NCBI GenBank assembly: GCA_016748015.1
Contig: JAAOMT010000276.1
Location: 344,088 to 408,087 of the forward strand
DNA from: Geosiphon pyriformis
Lineage: Eukaryota; Glomeromycota; Glomeromycetes; Archaeosporales; Geosiphonaceae
DNA length: 64,000 nucleotides
Direction: 5' to 3'
The notes under the pieces were generated by a model. The model saw only the letters and a program-made list of their open reading frames with translations. It had not been told where the DNA came from and searched no databases. Each line of letters opens with the position of its first letter. Within the stretch, counting starts at the first letter, position 1. Below are positions 24,473-35,282 of the stretch, piece by piece. The position numbers were made by a program, and so were the translations under genes.

Positions 24473-26304
24473 TGAAAAAGAGAGAAAGGAAGAGCACCAC
24501 CCACCAAAGCCAAACCATCCAAGTGCACTGATAGGCTCATGACCGAAGCAGAGAGACCTTCCAACATGTTTTCCAATTTCACAACCTCAGGTGAGACAGT
24601 TGAACCAAGAATGGCAGCAGTTTTGTCACTAGTGGCATCATCTGAACCCACTCCCATCACTATATCTTCCCCTTGATTCTGCAATGGGGGGGTCACTGGC
24701 AGCTGACATCCAGGGCTAGACTGGAAAACTGCCAGTATGAATGAGTCTAACCTTTTAGCCAACTCACCAATTTGTCCTGTGAGACTAACAAGACTGCTTT
24801 CAATATTCTTTAAATGGTCTTCCAATTCACTATTAACAGTTAGGAGAGGTTTACCATAAGATATGGAACCAGATTAAGCTAAACCACCAAAAGCCAAAGG
24901 ATGAAAAACAGGGGCAGATTTTCTTTCATATATCTTCACCAGACAGAACTGATCCTGAGCTGAGAGAGGAGCTCTTTTGCTCCTAGGACTTGAGAACACA
25001 CCAGCAGTATGACAAGCGAGAGAAGTATGACCAGAAGTTTTGCAAATTGAGCACAGTACAGTGGTTAAACGAGACCATTAGAGACCAACACTTTTTATAA
25101 CAGGAGTGTTTGCCATTGCCTAAATAAAGCTACCTTCAAAATCGAAGCACACAGTGGCACAACGTGCCCAGACATAACTAACAGAACTGCATTCAATAAC
25201 ACATGTTTTCCCACTGACTGAACCAATGAAGTCCCAAAGATTATGAGTGTTGGTGCCCATGGGGAGAGTATAAAGCAAAGCCCTAAACTCATCTCTGGTA
25301 TCTCACATTTGTTTGTCAACATTGGCCCGGGCCACATGCACTGCATTTTTCCCAATAAGAATAAACTACTCAGCCACCAAGAGATCAGCCTGAATTTGAT
25401 CCTCCAATTCGACAATTATCTTTTGTTATAGACCCACCAACTGTATCTTGATTGACTTAATAAACCCAAATTCAGAAATGGCTGCATGCACTGCCTTAAT
25501 GGAAGTTTCCACAGGAATTTCTTTCAACACAATTGCCCAATTCGTATGATTGTTAATAGGGCGCTTAAGATTGGTATTTACTACAACACCACGATTATTT
25601 GCCAACTGTGCAGCTGCCATCATTGTCTTTTCATAAGTGAAAGATGCCTGGATGATTCCACCAAATTTTGAGGGAGTAGAGACCCCCCTAAAACCATTTA
25701 TACCTGAAAAGATTTTTCTGACAAAATTGACTTTTTCATAAAAGGATTTTCCAGCCACCATTACCAAATCAATATTTAAAACGAAGAATTTGTGAACAGG
25801 TACTTGAACGGATGGTTTGACCAAAAAAGGAGGTGGGAGAAGAAGAGAATCATCCAACACATCATCTTCTGCATTGACAATATCATAATCAATCACATCC
25901 AGTGGCTTCTCTAACACTTTTTTGGTCTTTACATGCAAATCCTTTGGTGTTTAATCAGGATCTCCTCCTGCAAAAGTACTATTATCATCATAGTCTACAC
26001 TGGTTTTTTCAACCAAGCATTCTTCTTCCATGTCAATACTCTCAGATTTCATAGTGTTATCAGTCTCAAAACTCCATGAACAAACACCAAGAGCTTTGGC
26101 AGCAATCCCTTTATTATCAATACTCTTTTCCAATACACCACTCTTCCTCTTCTTCCTTGATGCGACAGCCTTGAAACCACTCTCAGAACCAGAAGCTTTA
26201 ATGGTCTTTTTTATAACAGCAATAACAGAGCCAACAGTGGCTTCGTAATCGAAGAATGGTTTTAATTTATCGTACTGAATGGTAAAAAACTTCTTTTGAA
26301 AAAA
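24469..26304 (-). pseudogene. LINE ORF1, copy B (RRM-like plus Cys-rich region)
   Basis: A single frame of about 612 codons with several stops. The N-terminus is basic (SRKKRKSGVLEKS). The middle has PVHKFFVLNIDLVMVAGKSF and FSGINGFRG. An RRM-like region follows (NWAIVLKEIP, AISEFGFIKSIKIQLVGL), then a Cys-rich zone (CSICKTSGHTSLACHTAG, about 25050-25000), and a C-terminal helix region (LEDHLKNIESSLVSLTGQIG). The product would bind element RNA. No ATG is seen at the start; the in-frame stop upstream is at 26307-26305. The terminal TGA (24471-24469) overlaps the ORF2 start. Confidence 0.75.
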
Positions 26305-26360
26305 CTATAAACTCTTTTTTGGGATTTTTGGATGAAGGAGAGAAAGAAGTTTTTTTTGCT

Positions 26361-28059
26361 AATATTTGACAATATTATTATTTATAGCTTTAAGTTAGAT
26401 AATTATATATAATTTTTATAATTAATAATTATTTATTATATAAAATTAATTAATTCTAACTTAAAAATTTTAATATTATTAAAAACCATTTTAATTTTTA
26501 TTAATTAATTTTTAAAAACAAATTTTTATATAAGACTAAGTATAAATTAATATTAAAAAGACTTAGAACTAATAATTAAAACATTATTAAAAATATTAAA
26601 CTAGTATTAATTAGAAACTTTCAAAAAATAAATTATTTTTTTAACAATTTTTAATAAATAAACAAATCTAACCTACAAATAAAAACATAATTTAAGAATA
26701 ATATATTTTTATATCATATATATAATATATTTGAATATTTACTATTATATAAATGTTTTTTAATAATAATTAGTAATTTTTTATATAAAGCTTTTTTCAA
26801 ATACATATATATATTAACTATAAACTTGTTTATAAAACTAATAATCATATAAAAGTTAAGATGTTAAATTAAAACAGTAAACATTTATTAATATTATTAA
26901 TAAGAAATTAATTTACAATTTTGGAGTTTAAATCAATATTTAAAAATGCTTAATTATCCAAAAAAATTATAATATTAAATAATACTAAAACATATTTAAA
27001 TATTAAAACAATAACTTATATCTTAGCTAAAATTAAATATAACAAACTATAAATTTTAATAACAATTTTCAAATTAACATCAAAAAAATAAGCTGTAATA
27101 TCAAGATTTTAAACAAAAAAACAGTTTGTAAACTAAAACAAATAAAAGCAAAAACATTAATATTTAATATACATATTTTAAAAAATTTTTTGACCAAATT
27201 ATTATTTAAAACAAAATCTAAAATATAAGTAAATTATGAAAAAACTAATCGATTTTTTTTGTTTTTAATTTAGTTTTTAAAAAAAATTTAAACAATTTAT
27301 ATTTTAAATATTATTATTAAAATAAAATATATTAAATTATTATATTTTAAATTATTAAGTTTGCAATAATTTTAAATTTAATTTTTTTTGTTATTATTGT
27401 GTTTTATAAAATATTTTATAAAATATTTAATAAAATTATTATTATTAAATTAAGATTAATTAAATTTTAATAATATTTTATTATTTATTTAAATATATTA
27501 CTTATAAAATTTATAATATAATTAATTAAATTTATGTTTAATTTATTTAATTTTTCAGTTTTTATATTTTTAATTTAATAAATTTGTTTAAAAAAAACTT
27601 TTTTCTTTTTTTATTCCAAATTTTTTAAAAAAATATTATTTTAATAAAAAAGTTCTTATTTTTTATTTTATTATTATTAACATTTATAAAACAGTAATTT
27701 TTTTATATTAAACTTAATAATTAATATTAATAATATAATAATTAAAAAAAAATTATTTATGGCTTTATTAATAATATATTTACATAAAAACCAAAAGCTT
27801 GGCCAAAAAACATTAAAAATTTAAAAAAATAAAAGATTTTTTAATAAATAATAATAATTGTAAAGCAAATAATAAAAATAAAATTTTATTAAATTTTTAG
27901 ACAAATACTTTAAAAACAAAAAAAACAAAAATAAATAAAATGTCAGCTTTTTATTTGGTATTATTGATTTTAATATAAATAATAAAGAGATATATTTTTT
28001 ATTTTTGTGTTTTATTGTTTTAAAATTTAAGTAATTAAATTTTATGATAATTAAAAAAA
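26361..28059. other. AT desert, nothing recognised
   Basis: About 1.7 kb of nearly pure A/T with no supported gene or repeat. It may be an extremely decayed mobile element. Confidence 0.5.
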
Positions 28060-28600
28060 AGTAAATATTCTTATTAAAAAATTCTTTGTTTTAAATATTA
28101 ATTTTTTGGCTATTAAGAAAAAAAATGCTATAACAAAAGTACAGATAATTAAAAATTTATTTTTAACTATAAATAGTTTTAAAAAAACCATTATCTTTTT
28201 AAAACTTTTATATTTAAGAAAAATTTAAAAAAACTATAACATTGGCTAAAAATAAGAATATTTTGGTAAATAGTAATCTTAAAAAACCAAAAGTTCATTT
28301 AAATTAGGTTGTAATTGCTAAGAAAATTTTATAAATGTATTTATCAATTCAATCACAATTAATTGGGCTGTAACAGAAAACTATAATAGAGTTTGCCAAA
28401 TTAGATTAGATTAATTTTCTGGCTTTTAAATAATTCTTTTTAATTGGCAAGAATTCAATACATATAACTAAGATTATTAAGAATTGGGCCATCTAAAGAC
28501 AAAGAAATAGATTTAGTGTTGTTATAACTAAAGATTTTAATTTTTTTATTTAAATGTTATTAATGTTGTTTTTTTGTTTAATCTGTTGTTGATAGAAGCT
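28060..28600 (+). pseudogene. LINE ORF1 relic next to the gene island
   Basis: Plus-strand frames read FFVLNINFLAI, LAKNKNILVNSNLKKPK, IQSQLIGL and FFLIGKNSIHITK, matching HKFFVLNIDL, LANNRGVVVNTNLKRP, KIQLVGL and FILIGKNAVHVAR of the 25-kb LINE in the same order. It is stop-rich and heavily AT-shifted. The first host exon starts about 70 bases downstream. Confidence 0.7.
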
Positions 28601-28671
28601 GGTAGACCTTTGATAAGCTAATTTATTTTCCTTCTAAGGTGAGAGCGAGATCCTTATTTTTATTGATAATG

Positions 28672-28995
28672 GATCTTAATCTCGCGTTCGTCCCTGGATC
28701 CCGTGTAATTGCCTATGGTTCCCAATGCGATTTTTTTATTCGTGCGACAATGTATGAGGATGAGCTCAATGTATTTAAGGTAAGTATTTTATTAGTTGAA
28801 GCTATTTTTACAGAGTTTATAAGAATTGAACTTTTTTTATATTTTTATGAAATATATAGGATAACAAGCGGCTCTTCGGTTTTTAGAGTGGGCTAAAAAC
28901 CTTTCGGAACACCATGAGCAGATCTGGGGATTGATGAATTTTTAACGACTTCTATGTTGGATATTAATGAAGATTCCGACGAACCGCACTGGTAA
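28672..28995 (+). CDS. Small protein of unknown function, two exons, two apparent frameshifts
   Basis: Exon 1 (28672-28779) begins with ATG and encodes MDLNLAFVPGSRVIAYGSQC and 16 more residues. The intron 28780-28859 has GTAAGT and ATATAG ends. Exon 2 starts DNKRLFGF and then meets TAG. If the T5 runs at about 28880 and 28940 are each read as T6, the frame continues through WAKNLSEHHEQIWG and LDINEDSDEPHW to TAA (28993-28995), about 82 residues in all. The sensible sequence on both sides of each break suggests homopolymer miscalls, though a pseudogene is possible. I do not recognise the family. Base composition is like the host genes, unlike the flanking relics. Confidence 0.5.
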
Positions 28996-29279
28996 TGTTT
29001 AATTGCATATACTGGGGCCATGTGTTATAATATCCAGTTGGATCATTGGGAATCAGATATACAAGCGCATGAATCGAACTGGGCGAGTGCGAAATTAAGA
29101 TCCACCATCTAATAAAATAAGAATCCCCGCCCTCAAAAAGTGTGTTTATCAAACAAATGCATCATTTCTATAAAACATGTGCTTGATCATGCCTACATTT
29201 ACAATTCCGATCATCATAGCAAAATTCTATAAATGCGCTACGAAATTTTAATTTTTTCTTCCAAGTTGTGATTATAGGA

Positions 29280-32200
29280 ATGGATGTTTTAACTTTAATA
29301 ACGTTTCGCAAATCAATCATGGTTCATTGGTTTCAGTTTGTGGTATTGATATGCCTGTTTTACCTTTTGAAACGGCAGGTCCCAAATGTAAATTTCTATG
29401 AGTTTGTCATGTTGACGTGTGCTAGTCTCCTTTTTTACCACCTTCTTTGTAAATATTTCTTTTCAAGAATGAAACACCAAACTATAAATGCCCATAAAAT
29501 ATATTTTTGTCGAACCTTTCATTCGCGTTTTTTTCCAAGGCGTCATGCGTTTCAATATCCCATAATTTATGTTGGTGTGAATCTCGACGAACTGGAGCAA
29601 AAAAATTATATATCTTCTGGCCAAGGTTCGAGTTGCCTAGCATACAAATGGTAAATATCAGATGTTGATGAAATTTTTTTAGATTATTTGAATCATAGCA
29701 CCTTCTGAATTTGCATTGTACCTTCCCATCGTATCTGGGACCGTAACTACGGCCAAAATTTTCATTAAAGATTTATATTTTTATTGTCCAGGATTTTTGG
29801 ATATAATCAGCGAGCTTTATTTAGCATAAGGGATGTTGATTATTTGGGTCAAGTTAGGTCAGGTGATAGTCAGAAAGGCTTTGAGAACACATCCTGTTTA
29901 TCCGAAAGCATAAAAAATAAGTTGATCTGGTATATAGAGGAGCATGTAAGTAATACTTTACTCACCATTTATATCATTAGCGTATAATTTTCTGTTTGCG
30001 GTCCACCCAGGCTAAATAAAGCGCAACGACATCACAATCAGCAATTTTCGAGAATCAAATAAAGAGTCCCAGTTATAAAGGGCTCTAACGAATTCAATTT
30101 AATGCCAAGAGAAGGCTGGAATATGTATTCTGATTATCACACAACTTGGATACACTCATTTGTTGAAGGAAATTGAATTATATCTCGAGTGTAAAAATTT
30201 GAAGTGGAGGATCCTATGTTTCGAATTTCAACAAGATATTGTAGTGACCTAGAGAAATCCTTGATATTATAGAAAATTTCAGCAATTAATCTAAAGAGGT
30301 TTGAGCTAGTTACAACACCCAGGTTTTTTGGCTATGCGTTCAATCCAGTCAGTTTTTATTATTGTTATGACAATGATGATGATCTCACCGTTGTCGTTTT
30401 GGAAGTTAATAATACCTTTGGAGAAAAGCATTTATACGTGCTTGGAAGAGATGCTGAAAATATTGAAGCAAATCGTCAAGGGTGACTATAAACTGAGCAC
30501 TGAAAATTTTTAAAAGCTACATTGAAAAATTAATGGAATTAAAGATTAATTATTCAACTTATGAAGATATGATATGAGTTTTACGATTCGGCGCGCTTTT
30601 CATGTGTCGCCGTTCAATGATCGCAAAGGTTTCTATCGGGTTTTTTGCCGGAGCCCTTTGTCAGGCCAGCTAGACATGCGTATAGTAGTGTACACTGAAA
30701 TTTCGTCAACTATCATTACTGATTCTAAATCTAGTCAGACAATTTTCCCCGCTTTCGGCAGAAAAAAGATGGTTGCTTTAGTGACTGGCCCCTCTTATTC
30801 ACTTACGCCAGTTGCTCTATGTTACGCTGTGTTAACATACCCGCTGGATATATTCCTGACTATGCCTCGTATTCTCAAAGAAGCATACAAACTTCATTAT
30901 AATAAAGGAATGGGGGTTTTTCACAGGCCCAATCCTATAAAAGGGACTGTTGTAAAGTTGAAACCCAATTTTATAGATTTGTAAGTATTTTCTGAATTGA
31001 ATAATTTGAATGTACTAATAACCTTTAAATGTTTAATGGCTTTCATATTTAGATATGCCCAACAACTTGTAACTAATTATTTGATAGATTTGGTAACTAA
31101 TTGTCCTCAGCCGATTTCAATCAAAATTCATCTTCCTGACGTCAAAGAACCAACCATTCATATCAAGTCGAGAGAAAAATTTCCTTCAATCAAGATTTCC
31201 CCTTCTCCCAAACCGATCATTATAACTCTTTCAAATTATTCTTTTTTCACAAATTTTTTATTTAATCAATCAATCAATCGGGCTTTATTGGTCGGATTTT
31301 TTGAAAAAGCTTGGGAATGTAATGATCTTCCTCTTCTCCTTGATTTCTTTTTCAATATGACAAAAAAAAGAGGGGCAATTTTTCGATATAAAAAGCCCTA
31401 CTTGTCGGATTACGAGTCTTGGGCGGCAAAAATCCGGCGCATATATCTTCGAAGTATAGTAGAGGGAAAAGCCTCTGGTGGGCTTGAAGCTAAAAAAAAG
31501 TATGATCAAATGTTTCACTGGTCAGGAAATGGAAAAGAAAAGAATTATAGAACGGCTATCGCTCAAAATGATGTTATCTATAAAGTTAGACTTTCTGGCA
31601 TAGTAAGTAGAAGAAATTACCTGCTAGTCATTTTTTAATGTTGTTGATGCCCGTTACTTTTCTCATCATCAAACCTCCAATATTTTATAGAAATCGAACC
31701 CCAGCAGTATGTCAACAGCAATTAGGGATCTTTTAAAAGAATTGGAAGACGGCAAACTTATCGATTTCAACCATATTTACTTATTAACAGTCCCATCATC
31801 GGGCTCCGTGAAACATCTCGCTCCTTTGATCACTGACCAACTTCACCTCTTGCCCTTCCCACCCCGATACCTTCCCTATGATACCAAAGAACCAATAAAA
31901 CATCCAATTGATCATTTTCTTTTGTCAGCAACTGATAATGATCGTAAGAAACATCTATGGATGTTGTTTATTGGTGCAATTGGGTATAAATTGGACAGTT
32001 GGCTGTGGCAAAAGATTACAAGATTCACCGATGGGCCTCATGGGAATCCTTTTATCACTGAAAAACATATTTGGGAAGGAGTTATTGATCTTTTAGAAGG
32101 AAGTGATGGTGGCTTTATTAATGAGAGCAAAAATTTTTTTGAACAATGGGAGGTTGTTTTTGAACGGCGAGGTATGTTAATCTCCCACAGTACTTTATCA

Positions 32201-32464
32201 GCAGAATTTTCAAATATTTTATTATTGTAAACCGGAAAAGGTGATTCCACGATCTAAGCTATTTTTATTTTACCAAATTCGAATCGATTAGTCGAAAATA
32301 AGCAATTCCAACTGGTGCCCCCAGTTCTGACAAATGATGCACCATTAGAGCGACGAGGAAATTTATCTAACCCAAATATACAAGAAGATTCACAATATCG
32401 ACTGTGGTTTTATATGAAAACTTATCGGGAGATTGTTCTATTAAACCCAAATCTAATAATTTAA
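29280..32464 (+). CDS. DUF1365 family protein (seven exons, 779 aa)
   Basis: The exon model is 29280-29650, 29792-29945, 30273-30481, 30579-30980, 31053-31602, 31691-32171 and 32292-32464: 2,340 nt, exactly 780 codons. The N-terminus has two hydrophobic segments (WFQFVVLICLFYLL, FVMLTCASLLFYHLL), so membrane anchoring is likely. The DUF1365 core (PF07103) is clear: HSRFFPRRHAFQYPIIYVGV, IFGYNQRALFSI, FFGYAFNPVSFYYCYD, VLEVNNTFGEKHLY and FHVSPFNDRKGFYRVF. The biochemical role of this family is not established; in bacteria it often sits near lipid-modifying enzymes. The long C-terminal part (31053 on) is not matched to any domain. Introns are 72-327 bp; 30981-31052 has a TACTAATAAC branch point. 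The third junction (30482-30578) and the first ATG are the least certain points. Stop-to-start distance to the next gene is 208 bp. Confidence 0.85.
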
Positions 32465-32672
32465 TATCGCCATCTTCAATATGAGTCAATTAAGTTTGTG
32501 AACCCTATAATGGTGATTTTCAGTAGACTCGTGATTTTGCTTAACAAGTAAAATTGAGTGCTTATTAATTTAATTTGGAGCGATTCATATTTCACTCGTT
32601 GATTTTGAACCGTTTTAAACAGAAGCCGGTCTATGGTACATCACTCCATTACCTGTACTTTTAAATTTAATA

Positions 32673-34531
32673 ATGAATAACCAACAACTTTGTCAGGGAC
32701 AAAATTGCTCTAATCTTGCCAAATTACAATGTCCCACGTGTATCAAACTTAACATACCAGGTTCTTTCTTTTGCTCTCAACAATGCTTCAAACAAAACTG
32801 GGTAAATTCTTTCTTGCATTTCTTGGGATGTCGAGATCTTAACCTTTTTTTAACCGCATTTTCTTTCTCCAAAAAGTCCACTCACAAATTGGTACACAAG
32901 TCGTCAGCAGCACAAAATGGTAAATACTTTTTACCCTTTAAGCAAATTACATATCTTGTTCTAATCCTTATTTGTTCTAATAAAAATATCATATCAGAAA
33001 CATACATACCAGCTTTTCCTTACACTGGTACACTTCGTGCAGTGTATCCTTTTTCTCCTCGAAGAGCGGTCCCACAACATATCAAAAAACCTGACTATGC
33101 TAATGATCCAGAAGGTATTTGTTAATGGACTATTGGTTAATATAAATAAATTTCTCTTTCGATTTTACTAATTTCAAAGATCTTAAATTTTAATATTGGT
33201 AAATGAAGGACAATCACTATCCGAAATTAGGAGTAAACAAGCAAGCATCGTTCTGAGTCCGGAAGCAATAGAAAAAATGCGTACTGTGTGCAAGGTATTA
33301 AAAGACCATCATTAATATTTTTAATGTTACAACGATCTCTTGAAATTTTACAATCTATCTTTTTGGGAATAATTTTTAGCTTGGACGTGAAGTATTGGAT
33401 ATCGGCGCAGCAGCAGTTAAACCCGGAGTCACAACTGATGAAATAGATCGCATTGTACATGAGGCTGCAATAGAAAGAAATTCTTATCCTTCTCCGTTAA
33501 ATTATTATAAATTTCCTAAATCAGTATGCACGTAAGTTTCCACATTTTCAATCTCTATTTAAAATCTATTTATAGTTTATAATTTCTGACTAGATATTTC
33601 ATTTGTAAATATGTCAGTTCAGTGAACGAAGGTACTCTTAAGATGGAAACCCATATAATTCCGATCATGGATCTTGTTTTACATTTTCCTATCAATTTTC
33701 AGTCATTTGTCACGGCATCCCAGATCGTCGGGAACTCCAAGATGGTGATATTGTAAATCTTGACGTGAGTTTATATCACGATGAATATCATGGCGATTTG
33801 AATGAAACTTATGCGGTGGGAACTATCGATCAAGATAGTCAAAGGCTGTTGGCTACTGCTAAACAATGTTTGACTAAATCTATTGAATGTGGTAGGTAAG
33901 ATGACTTTAAGAAATGTTTGCTTATACAAATTTTTTTGAACCCGCTAAATATTTTCACGAATTTAGTAAAACCCGGTTTTTTATATCGCGATCTTGGGAG
34001 TGTCATTGAAAAAATTGCAAAGAATAATAATTGTTCGGTTGTTCGTAGCTACTGCGGGCATGGGATACATAAGTAAATCACCCAAATAGTTTATTAGTCG
34101 TTCTTTAAATTTACAATGACTAAGGAAATATTGTAAATTAATAGATTATTTCATTGCGCACCAAGTGTACCTCATTATTCAAGTAAGCCTCTCATATCTT
34201 CTTTGATTGATCTCTTGATCTTTAAATAAAGAATACAAATTTTTTTTAAAGAAAACAAGGGGATAGGCATTATGAAACCCGGGCATGTCTTTACCATTGA
34301 ACCTATGATTAATTTAGGTAAATAACGCTTCATTATTTCCTACCTCTTTTCAAAATTTAATGATTCTTTTTATCATTAGGTACCCACAGAGACAGACTTT
34401 GGCCTGATAATTGGACAGCCGTAACAGAAGATGGAAAACGGAGTGCTCAATTTGAGCACACTTTATTAGTTACAGAAGATGGGGTGGAGGTTCTCACCGC
34501 TGGGGTTGGAGAAAAACGGTTTTACCCTTGA
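32673..34531 (+). CDS. map1: Methionine aminopeptidase type 1 (eleven exons, 363 aa)
   Basis: Exons are 32673-32801, 32877-32919, 32998-33114, 33209-33294, 33380-33531, 33618-33631, 33703-33891, 33967-34072, 34145-34182, 34252-34317 and 34380-34531, in total 364 codons with the stop. The enzyme removes the first Met from nascent proteins at the ribosome. The N-terminus has the zinc-finger of eukaryotic type 1 enzymes ([25 protein letters not shown]). The catalytic domain keeps the metal ligands: [56 protein letters not shown] and FEHTLL. Length is normal for the family. One exon is only 14 nt. Several introns end in AAG rather than TAG/CAG. The gene is probably housekeeping. Confidence 0.95.
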
Positions 34532-34576
34532 AATATTCACTTCCAGTTTTCATAGTCTTCGGTCGTTATTTCTTAT

Positions 34577-34819
34577 TTAAGAGGACTTTGTCCCAAGCTG
34601 AGGCTTCATGGCTCTTTTTAACATCGCATCCCACGCCTCCAAATAAAGTGTGCAGATGATTCCTGTGTACCCAAATTCTGAGATTTTATGATTAAGAAAT
34701 TGACTAGCAAGAGAGATTTTGTTGAAAATTAATCTAAAAGTTGATATTTGACTAGACTGACGTGCCGCTTTCGAGATAAAGGAGGGCAGAATTTTGATGA
34801 TAACATAGAACTCTACCAG
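34577..34819 (-). CDS. Orphan terminal exon or gene remnant
   Basis: An 80-codon open frame on the minus strand starts right after a TAG acceptor-like site (34820-34822) and ends in TAA at 34577-34579. It reads LVEFYVIIKILPSFISKAAR, later SEFGYTGIICTLYLEAWDAM and KPQLGTKSS. Codon use and GC look like host coding sequence, and an open run of this length is unusual here. No upstream exon was found before the next gene at 35283, whose 3' end it would follow. It faces the methionine aminopeptidase gene tail to tail, 45 bases apart. It may be a fragment. No family recognised. Confidence 0.4.
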   Translation of the reverse strand: MVEFYVIIKILPSFISKAARQSSQISTFRLIFNKISLASQFLNHKISEFGYTGIICTLYLEAWDAMLKRAMKPQLGTKSS

Positions 34820-35282
34820 CTATCCATTTTAATTTCCCATTGCTAGTTGAAATTCTAACTTTCGAAATAATCAAAGAATTATCGCTCCATATGATAAAAC
34901 AAACTTGAATTGATGAGGCCAAAATTAGAATTCAAATCTAACAAGGCAAAACATTTTATACGAGGCAAAGCTTTAAATTTTGACAATAAATATTGATATT
35001 AGAGAAAATATTTATTTCAAATTCAAACAATAATTGGATCAAAAATTATTTTCGTGTTCTCTAATAATGGACTATTGTTAAAAATGGTGAGTTTATTTCG
35101 GACCCTTAAATTGAAATTTAATCTTTAATGCAGGAAGCAACACCCAAAATTTACAAAATCAAAAAGCGGATATCATGATATTGAAATAGTATTATTGTAC
35201 ACAGTGGAATATGATTTTGAGTAGTCAAAGATTTTTAAAGGAAACAAAAATACGTAATATACACCCCATTTTATCCCTCACC

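Larger units (their letters stand above)
19655..26360 (-). mobile_element. Full-length two-ORF LINE with RNase H (copy B)
   Basis: From 5' to 3' on the minus strand: 5' UTR (26360-26305), ORF1 (26304-24469), ORF2 (24472-19784) and 3' UTR with an A-rich tail (19783-19655). ORF2 has endonuclease, reverse transcriptase, RNase H and a C-terminal Cys/His zone, which fits the I/Tad clades of non-LTR elements. The two ORFs overlap by ATGA. It is dead by nonsense mutation, but both frames run end to end without an indel. Confidence 0.85.
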
